Positions 1 through 4,743 of a stretch of DNA of 5,658 nucleotides are shown in pieces. The position numbers and the translations under genes were made by a program. The notes under the pieces were generated by a model, which saw only the letters and a program-made list of their open reading frames with translations, did not search any database and had not been told where the DNA came from. Each line of letters opens with the position of its first letter. The first letter of the stretch is position 1. Source of the DNA: an uncultured Eubacteriales bacterium (GTDB taxonomy: Bacteria > Bacillota > Clostridia > Christensenellales > UBA1242); the NCBI GenBank assembly GCA_958420145.1, contig CATZIR010000049.1:1-5658 (forward strand), in the 5' to 3' direction.

Positions 1-800
1 AAAGTTTAGATACAGGTGAGCGTTCTAATTTATGTTCACTCAATTTATGTCATTCCACAATAAACAAGAAAGTTGGCGACAAGTTTAATATTATCGAAAC
101 TTGTGGCGTTGAATATGAAGCAGGTGGCTCACAAAAACCATACTTTAAGAGTGAAGATTATAATTTGCTTAACATTGGCTCCACTAGTGGTAATGCTGAA
201 TGTCTAGGCAAAGGCAATGTTAAAGTTTTCGTTTTGCTAAAAGCCAGCGAAGACGATGTTTTAAAGAAAGAAGTTGTCGTAAACATTAGTGAGAAAATAG
301 TTTATCCTACTTTTGTAGATTTAGAAAAGTCTAGTGTGACAATGCTATGTGGTGGCAGTGCAAGTAACAAACTTACGATGTCTGAAAATGCTAACTCGTT
401 AGTGTCGGTTTCCTACAAAAACGGTCTTGTTACATATGACTATAAAACTGGAACTATTAAAAGTAATGGTTTGGTTGGTGAAGATGTAGTAACTATTGAG
501 ATAGACAAAAGCAAAACTGAAAAGTTTAAGTTGCAATTCAAGGTTATAGTTTTAAACAAAAGTGAAATTGAGATAACACAAACTATCAACAAGGGTGAAA
601 CTGTAAAAATTAGTTACGAAAATTTGCTAAAGACTGATACTGGATTAATAATGTGTGAGCCGGTGCTAAGTAGTAGCAATATCAATATAGAAGAAAGTGA
701 CTACGGATTTGTTGTAGTGACTGGTATAAGTGCTGGTGAGTGCATCGTGACCATCAACGACGGTGTAAATTATGTTAAAATAAAAATCATTGTGCAGTAA
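1..800 (+). CDS. Partial Ig-like (BIG2-like) repeat protein, probably surface or exported
   Basis: Seen: one frame is open from base 3 to the TAA at 798-800, giving 265 residues with no beginning, so the gene starts upstream of the window; the TTG at 165 lies inside this open frame and is not a credible start. The protein is rich in Val, Ile, Thr, Ser, Lys and Gly with alternating beta-strand patterns. Three segments (about residues 55-95, 100-184 and 187-264) each finish with a Gly-containing turn followed by paired strands: GNVKVFVLL, GEDVVTIEI then FKVIVL, and GECIVTI then VKIKIIV. Known: this ending resembles bacterial Ig-like group 2 domains of cell-surface proteins. Inference: a tandem beta-sandwich protein acting outside the cell. 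No LPXTG motif or C-terminal membrane segment is present, so any anchor must lie in the missing part. Odd: seven cysteines (11, 16, 34, 67, 116, 218, 247). No catalytic motif is recognised. The coding call is firm; the function is tentative. Confidence 0.7.
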   Translation, partial: SLDTGERSNLCSLNLCHSTINKKVGDKFNIIETCGVEYEAGGSQKPYFKSEDYNLLNIGSTSGNAECLGKGNVKVFVLLKASEDDVLKKEVVVNISEKIVYPTFVDLEKSSVTMLCGGSASNKLTMSENANSLVSVSYKNGLVTYDYKTGTIKSNGLVGEDVVTIEIDKSKTEKFKLQFKVIVLNKSEIEITQTINKGETVKISYENLLKTDTGLIMCEPVLSSSNINIEESDYGFVVVTGISAGECIVTINDGVNYVKIKIIVQ

Positions 801-817
801 AATATTTTGAAAATATT
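801..817. repeat. Perfect AT palindrome between the surface-protein gene and mscL
   Basis: Seen: AATATTTT (801-808), a central G, and AAAATATT (810-817) form a perfect 8-bp inverted repeat directly after the upstream stop codon. It overlaps the proposed -35 box of mscL (807-812). With a one-base centre, only A-T pairs and no following T-run, it does not look like a terminator. It could be an operator, or chance in AT-rich DNA. Confidence 0.35.
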
Positions 818-834
818 AAAGAGTGGTATAAAAT
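807..834 (+). promoter_or_regulatory. Putative sigma-A promoter of mscL
   Basis: Seen: TTGAAA at 807-812 and TAAAAT at 829-834 with a 16-base spacer; the overlapping reading TATAAA (827-832) is preceded by TGG, an extended -10 arrangement. The mscL Shine-Dalgarno GGAG follows at 842-845. No Rho-independent terminator is seen between 800 and this site, so read-through from the upstream gene is also possible. Confidence 0.5.
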
Positions 835-852
835 TATAAATGGAGAGAAAAT

Positions 853-1488
853 ATGAAAAAATTTATTGCAGAATTTAGAAAGTTTATTGCTCGTGGCAAT
901 GTTGTTGATATGGCTGTCGGCGTTATTATAGGTAGTGCATTTAGTGCAATCGTAACAGCACTAACTAACAAAATTATTATGCCATTTATCAATCTTTTAT
1001 TGTCACTAGGTGGCGAAAATGGTCTAGAAAAGGCATACACATTCCTAAAAGTTGTTAAAGACGCCAATGGCGAAATAGACTTAACAAAGAGTATCTACAT
1101 AGATTGGGGTGCATTCATCACAGCAATCATCAACTTCTTCCTAATCGCATTAGTTTTGTTTATTATTATGAAAGCATTTACTAAGGCTGACGAAATGGTT
1201 AAGGGTGCAATTAAAGACGGTCTAGACAAAGACTTGCAAAAAGAAAGAAAAGAAGTTAGAAAACAAGCCAAACTAGAAAAGAGACCTTTTGCAGAGGTTT
1301 GGAAAGAACACGAAGCAGAAAAGGCTAGAATATTAGCAGAGAAAAAGGCTCAAGAAGAAGCAAACAAACCAAAAGTAGAAACACAAGAAGAACTTTTGAA
1401 AGACATTCGTGACTTGCTAAAACAAAATCAAGTGGAATTACTAAACAGTGAACCACAAGAAAAATTAGCAGAGCCAGAAAATAAATAA
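853..1488 (+). CDS. mscL: Large-conductance mechanosensitive channel MscL, long C-terminal form
   Basis: Role (family knowledge): a homopentameric inner-membrane channel that opens under membrane tension and releases solutes during hypo-osmotic shock. Seen: the N-terminal amphipathic helix and TM1 carry the family signature (FRKFIARGNVVDMAVGVIIG, residues 8-27), with the small-residue-rich pore face continuing through S28 and A29, then IIMP at 41-44. A periplasmic loop spans about 50-84, and TM2 is about 86-108 (FFLIALVLFIIM). The family's C-terminal bundle helix is recognisable late, at 179-191 (EELLKDIRDLLKQ). Between TM2 and that helix lie about 70 mostly charged residues (about 109-178, Lys/Glu/Arg/Ala rich, predicted helical), making 211 residues against about 136 in E. 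coli MscL. Start: ATG at 853, with GGAG 7 bases upstream. The gene has its own probable promoter and ends at the hairpin shared with the convergent mazG-like gene. Identification is secure. Confidence 0.96.
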   Translation: MKKFIAEFRKFIARGNVVDMAVGVIIGSAFSAIVTALTNKIIMPFINLLLSLGGENGLEKAYTFLKVVKDANGEIDLTKSIYIDWGAFITAIINFFLIALVLFIIMKAFTKADEMVKGAIKDGLDKDLQKERKEVRKQAKLEKRPFAEVWKEHEAEKARILAEKKAQEEANKPKVETQEELLKDIRDLLKQNQVELLNSEPQEKLAEPENK

Positions 1489-1490
1489 TA

Positions 1491-1522
1491 AAAAATGGAG
1501 TATTAACTACTCCATTTTTTTT
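1491..1522. terminator. Bidirectional Rho-independent terminator between mscL and mazG-like gene
   Basis: Seen: 12-bp stem 1491-1502 (AAAAATGGAGTA) with 1508-1519 (TACTCCATTTTT), loop TTAAC, and Ts running on to 1522. On the minus strand the same stem is followed by TTTTTATTATTT, so it can serve both convergent genes. The mazG-like stop codon (1507-1509) and its last sense codons lie inside the loop and the right arm. Confidence 0.85.
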
Positions 1523-1806
1523 ACTAATTTTCCGTTTTCCATAACATAAACTCGTTTTTTGTTTATGGCAATTTTCTTTTCGATTTGCTCGCCTAGGCTT
1601 AGCCCGTTCATTTGTGCTAAACTCATTAGATAGATTGCAACATCTGCCAGTTCTAAGCCAAAATCGTCTTTTTGATTTTTCCAAGCGTCGTATGCTTCGT
1701 CGACTTCGCCACGAAGATACCTAAACTCTTGCTCCACATCGGTTCTGTTAAAATGTTTGTCTAATTTGTTTTGCCAAACTTGTTTTTGCATTTCGTCAAT
1801 AGTCAT
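1507..1806 (-). CDS. MazG-like nucleotide pyrophosphohydrolase, small single-domain type
   Basis: Role (family knowledge): all-alpha MazG/NTP-PPase proteins hydrolyse (d)NTPs to the monophosphate and pyrophosphate with Mg2+, often cleaning the nucleotide pool; the substrate here cannot be told from sequence. Seen in the 99 residues: the metal-binding ExxE...ExxD pattern, with E34 and E37 in RGEVDEAYDAW and E52 and D55 in LELADVAIYL, on two successive helices. A third helix ends in EKKIAINKKRVY (76-87), the usual basic tail of the family. There is a single MazG domain, unlike the two-domain MazG of E. coli. Start: ATG at 1804-1806, with AGGAG at 1814-1818, 7 bases away. The stop TAG (1507-1509) sits in the terminator hairpin. 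The gene is transcribed alone, away from leuS and towards mscL. Family assignment is strong; the cellular task is open. Confidence 0.88.
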   Translation of the reverse strand: MTIDEMQKQVWQNKLDKHFNRTDVEQEFRYLRGEVDEAYDAWKNQKDDFGLELADVAIYLMSLAQMNGLSLGEQIEKKIAINKKRVYVMENGKLVKKME

Positions 1807-1824
1807 TTTTACTCTCCTAACATC

Positions 1825-1853
1825 ATTTTATCATGCCACAAATTTCTAGTCAA
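1825..1853 (-). promoter_or_regulatory. Sigma-A promoter of the mazG-like gene
   Basis: Seen on the minus strand: -35 TTGACT (1853-1848), 17-base spacer, -10 TAAAAT (1830-1825) preceded by TGA, an extended -10. This is close to the consensus. Transcription should begin near 1818, which leaves a leader of only about a dozen bases with the AGGAG site at its very start. Confidence 0.75.
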
Positions 1854-1876
1854 GTTAAGCAATAGTTGATAATGAT

Positions 1877-1905
1877 TTGCAAAAAGTTTATCATAATGAT
1901 AAAAT
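1877..1905 (+). promoter_or_regulatory. Sigma-A promoter of leuS
   Basis: Seen: -35 TTGCAA (1877-1882), 17-base spacer, -10 TAAAAT (1900-1905) with an upstream TGA (extended -10). The predicted start near 1912 leaves about 17 leader bases, containing the AAGGAG ribosome site (1918-1923). There is no room for a T-box or another leader attenuator between this promoter and the start codon. Confidence 0.75.
1887..1903. repeat. Perfect palindrome across the leuS -10 region, possible operator
   Basis: Seen: TTTATCA (1887-1893), TAA, TGATAAA (1897-1903), a perfect 7-bp inverted repeat with a 3-base centre lying on the spacer and most of the -10 box. ATAATGAT also occurs twice as a direct repeat (1869-1876 and 1893-1900), on either side of the -35. 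A repressor bound here would block the promoter. No known operator is recognised, and AT-rich chance remains possible. Confidence 0.4.
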
Positions 1906-1928
1906 ACTAGGTATATTAAGGAGAAATT

Positions 1929-4370
1929 ATGGACTGCAAATTAGTAGAAGCAAAATGGCAAAAATATTGGGACGACAATAAAATTTATAAATTTAACAAA
2001 GATAGAGCAGATAAAAAATATTACTTGCTAGAAATGTTTAGTTATCCAAGTGGCGCAAAATTGCATTTGGGTCACTGGTGGAATTTTGGGCTTAGTGACA
2101 GTTTTGGTAGATTTAAGCGTATGCAAGGTTACGAAGTTTTTCAACCAATGGGCTTTGATGCGTTTGGCTTGCCAGCGGAAAACTACGCCATTAAAACAGG
2201 TATTCACCCAAGCGACAGCACACACAAAAACATTGCTGTTATGGAACAACAACTAAAAGGTATGGGAGCAACTTTTGACTGGGATTACGAAATCAAAACT
2301 TGCGAACCTAACTACTACAAGTGGACACAATGGCTATTTTTGAAACTGTATGAAAAAGGTCTAGTATATCAAAAATATGCGCCAGTAAATTGGTGTCCTA
2401 GTTGCAATACGGTTTTGGCAAACGAACAAGTTGTAGACGGCAAATGCGAGCGTTGTGATAGCGTTATTGAACACAGAAAACTAACTCAATGGTTTATTAA
2501 AATCACAGACTATGCAGATAGACTTCTTGACCACTCAAAGTTGGATTGGCCAGAAAAAACTATCACATTGCAAAAAAATTGGATTGATAAATCTATCGGT
2601 GCAGAAATTGTTTTGAAGATAGATGGCAAAGACAGTGAAATTAGAGCGTTTACAACAAGACTAGACACATTGTTTGGAGTTACTTTTGTTGTGGCTGCTC
2701 CAGAACACCCTATGGTTGACGAACTTGTAACAAAAGAAAATCGTCAAGCCGTAGATGACTACATTAGTGCGTCAATCAAAAAAAGTGAAATAGACAGAAC
2801 TAGCACATCTAGCCCTAAAACTGGTGTGTTTACAGGCAGTTATGTTATCAACCCACTAACAAAAGAAAAAATACCAGTGTTTGTTGGCGATTATGTTATA
2901 GCGTCATACGGCACAGGTGCAGTTATTGGCGTTGGTGCGCACGACACTCGTGACTACGACTTTGCAAAGCGTTTTAACCTACCTATAAAACAAGTTATTG
3001 CAGACAAGAACGGCAAAGAAACAGTTTTGCCATTCACAGAAAAAGGTCTGCTTGTTAATAGTGGCGAATTTACGGGGCTTGATAGCGACACAGCCATTTT
3101 GAAAATGGTTGAAAAACTAGAAGAACTAAAACTCGGTAATAAAAAGATTAATTATAGGCTTAGAGATTGGTCGGTATCTCGTCAAAGATACTGGGGTTGC
3201 CCTATTCCTATGGTTCATTGTGAAAAATGTGGCACAGTGCCAGTTCCATATGAGGACTTGCCAGTTAAACTACCATACGATGTTGACTGGACACCAAAAG
3301 GCACAAGCCCACTTGCTGGAAATGATGAGTATATGAATTGTGTTTGTCCAAAATGTAAGGGAAAGGCTCGTCGTGACCCAGATACACTAGACACCTTTAT
3401 GTGTTCTAGTTGGTATTACCTAAGATACCCAAATGCACAAAACGACGATGAACCATTCAATACCGAATGGACAAATAAAATTTTACCAGTAGACAAGTAT
3501 GTTGGTGGAATTGAACACGCTTGTGGACACTTGCTATATTCAAGATTTATAACAAAATTCTTGCACGATTGTGGTTACATTAATTTTGACGAGCCTTTCC
3601 TAAGTCTTGTCCATCAAGGATTAATTCTTGGCTCAGACGGAGTTAAGATGAGTAAGAGCCGTGGTAACACAGTTACTGCCGACGAAGTTATTGAAAAGTA
3701 TGGCAGTGATGCTCTTAGAATGTATTTGATGTTTGGTTTTAATTATCTCGAAGGCGGTCCATGGTCATTTGACGGAATAAATGCTATCAATAAGTTTATC
3801 GAAAGAATGAGTAAAGTTATTGAGAAATGGTCGCATTTAGATAATAAAAATGCCGACAAAGAGGGTAAAGACGAAAAAGAACTTGAATATGTTTTAAACA
3901 ACTCTATCCAATCAATAAATCAAGATATGGAAAGATTCTCATTTAACACTTGCGTTGCAAGAATTATGGAGATTGTCAACCAAATGTATAAGTATGACGC
4001 ATTAGAAGTTAAGAACGAAAAACTAATGAAAGATGTGGCTTACAAACTATCGCTTCTTGTAGCACCTATGGTTCCACATATCGCCGAAGAATACTACGAC
4101 TGGTTTACTGGACATAAGACACATAAAACAGTCTTTGATGAAACTTACCCAGTTGCAGACGCAAACAAACTTGTTAAAGACGAAGTGGAAATTGCAGTTC
4201 AAGTTAACAACAAGATTATTGCTAGAATGTATATTCCAGCATCGGCAGACAACGGCGAAGTTGAAAAACTTGTTATGGCTGACGAAGTTGTTAGCAAAGC
4301 AATTGCTAATAAGATGGTTAAGAAAGTTATCGTAATCAAAAACAGACTTGTAAACATAATTGCTATATAA
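1929..4370 (+). CDS. leuS: Leucyl-tRNA synthetase
   Basis: Role: class Ia aminoacyl-tRNA synthetase charging tRNA-Leu in the cytoplasm, with post-transfer editing of mischarged products. Seen in 813 residues, the full usual length: the HLGH form of the HIGH motif at 46-49; DAFGLPAENYA at 77-87; a zinc knuckle with C156, C159, C173 and C176; the CP1 editing domain from about 220 to 400, with TTRLDT (242-247, the Thr-rich motif) and GTGAV...HDTRD (328-342), whose D342 matches the conserved editing aspartate; SRQRYWG at 417-423; a second cysteine set (431, 434, 473, 476) suggesting another zinc ribbon; DTFMCSSWYYLRY at 488-500; KMSKS at 573-577; the anticodon-binding helices from about 600; and the C-terminal VKKVIVIKNRLVNI tail. 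Start: ATG with AAGGAG 5 bases upstream. It leads a two-gene operon with the zinc-ribbon gene. Odd: Leu245, Gly336 and Asp220 replace usual family residues. Identification is secure. Confidence 0.98.
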   Translation: MDCKLVEAKWQKYWDDNKIYKFNKDRADKKYYLLEMFSYPSGAKLHLGHWWNFGLSDSFGRFKRMQGYEVFQPMGFDAFGLPAENYAIKTGIHPSDSTHKNIAVMEQQLKGMGATFDWDYEIKTCEPNYYKWTQWLFLKLYEKGLVYQKYAPVNWCPSCNTVLANEQVVDGKCERCDSVIEHRKLTQWFIKITDYADRLLDHSKLDWPEKTITLQKNWIDKSIGAEIVLKIDGKDSEIRAFTTRLDTLFGVTFVVAAPEHPMVDELVTKENRQAVDDYISASIKKSEIDRTSTSSPKTGVFTGSYVINPLTKEKIPVFVGDYVIASYGTGAVIGVGAHDTRDYDFAKRFNLPIKQVIADKNGKETVLPFTEKGLLVNSGEFTGLDSDTAILKMVEKLEELKLGNKKINYRLRDWSVSRQRYWGCPIPMVHCEKCGTVPVPYEDLPVKLPYDVDWTPKGTSPLAGNDEYMNCVCPKCKGKARRDPDTLDTFMCSSWYYLRYPNAQNDDEPFNTEWTNKILPVDKYVGGIEHACGHLLYSRFITKFLHDCGYINFDEPFLSLVHQGLILGSDGVKMSKSRGNTVTADEVIEKYGSDALRMYLMFGFNYLEGGPWSFDGINAINKFIERMSKVIEKWSHLDNKNADKEGKDEKELEYVLNNSIQSINQDMERFSFNTCVARIMEIVNQMYKYDALEVKNEKLMKDVAYKLSLLVAPMVPHIAEEYYDWFTGHKTHKTVFDETYPVADANKLVKDEVEIAVQVNNKIIARMYIPASADNGEVEKLVMADEVVSKAIANKMVKKVIVIKNRLVNIIAI

Positions 4371-4375
4371 AGGAG
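4370..4375 (+). promoter_or_regulatory. Ribosome binding site fixing the zinc-ribbon gene start
   Basis: Seen: AAGGAG begins on the last base of the leuS TAA and lies 5 bases before the ATG at 4381. It selects that ATG over the in-frame TTG at 4360, which lies inside the end of leuS and has no such site. The closeness suggests coupled translation of the two genes. Confidence 0.8.
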
Positions 4376-4380
4376 AAAGT

Positions 4381-4635
4381 ATGGAAAGAATTTGCCAAAG
4401 TTGTGGTATGCCACTACAAAGTGATAGCGAACTTGGAACAGAAAAAGACGAAAAACTAAACACTGACTACTGCAAATATTGTTACAAAAACGGAGAGTTT
4501 ATCGACAAGGTTGATATGAACGAGTATATCGAAATGTGTTCTAAGTTTGGCTTTCAAGCAGGAATGACCAACGAAGAAATGAAAGCATTTTGTCAAAAAC
4601 TTTTCCCAACACTAAAACGTTGGAAAACAAAATAA
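4381..4635 (+). CDS. Small zinc-ribbon protein (CxxC...CxxC, putative zinc ribbon family)
   Basis: Seen in 84 residues: CQSCGMPL at the N-terminus (C5, C8) and YCKYCYKNGEF (C31, C34), a four-cysteine knuckle spaced like the family of short proteins described as putative zinc-ribbon proteins (zf_ribbon_2 type, from memory), then a helical second half ending in FPTLKRW (75-81), which recurs at the end of such proteins. Two more cysteines (53, 71) are not clearly ligands. There is no signal peptide or membrane segment, so it is probably cytoplasmic. Neighbours: it follows leuS by 10 bases, has no promoter of its own that I can see, and is followed at once by a terminator, so it is co-transcribed with leuS. 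Its molecular role is unknown to me; a nucleic-acid, protein-binding or zinc-handling role would be a guess. The coding call and zinc site are well supported. Confidence 0.88.
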   Translation: MERICQSCGMPLQSDSELGTEKDEKLNTDYCKYCYKNGEFIDKVDMNEYIEMCSKFGFQAGMTNEEMKAFCQKLFPTLKRWKTK

Positions 4636-4642
4636 AGTAAAT

Positions 4643-4672
4643 AAAAAATACTGCATTGTCGCAGTATTTTTT
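4643..4672. terminator. Rho-independent terminator of the leuS operon, probably shared with eno
   Basis: Seen: 12-bp stem AAAAAATACTGC (4643-4654) with GCAGTATTTTTT (4661-4672), loop ATTGTC. The plus strand ends in six Ts 7 bases after the zinc-ribbon stop. The minus strand reads TTTTTTATTT after the same stem, so it can also stop eno transcripts about 70 bases past the eno stop codon. Confidence 0.88.
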
Positions 4673-4687
4673 GTATACACTTGTGTG

Positions 4688-4721
4688 TAAAGTTTAAGTT
4701 TGTTTTTTTTAATAAACTTTA
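4688..4721. repeat. Inverted repeat with T-rich loop in the eno 3' region
   Basis: Seen: TAAAGTTTA (4688-4696) pairs with TAAACTTTA (4713-4721) around a 16-base loop that holds eight Ts; AAACTTTA recurs directly at 4739-4746 across the eno stop codon. No T-run follows on either strand, so it is not a standard terminator. It may fold in the eno 3' untranslated RNA. Nothing else is seen between 4673 and 4743. Confidence 0.4.
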
Positions 4722-4743
4722 ATGTTGTTATAGAAACAAAACT

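Noticed and set aside
165..800. TTG at 165 as the true start of the first gene
   Set aside because: The same frame is open to base 3 with similar beta-rich composition, and no good ribosome site precedes 165, so the gene is cut by the window edge.
1325..1684. A 119-residue minus-strand open frame across the end of mscL and the mazG-like gene
   Set aside because: It overlaps the clearly recognised mscL (other strand) and mazG-like (other frame) coding regions, has no family likeness, and crosses the terminator hairpin.
1807..1928. T-box riboswitch upstream of leuS
   Set aside because: Only 122 bases separate the two genes, both promoters fill most of them, and no specifier stem or terminator/antiterminator pair is seen.
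4360..4380. TTG at 4360 as start of the zinc-ribbon gene
   Set aside because: It lies inside the leuS end and would translate the ribosome site; the ATG at 4381 with AAGGAG 5 bases upstream gives the family's normal N-terminus (MERICQSCG).
4047..4463. A 138-residue minus-strand open frame opposite the end of leuS
   Set aside because: It lies opposite well-conserved leuS and zinc-ribbon coding sequence, has a Phe/Ser/Asn/Val-rich antisense composition and no recognisable domain or ribosome site support.
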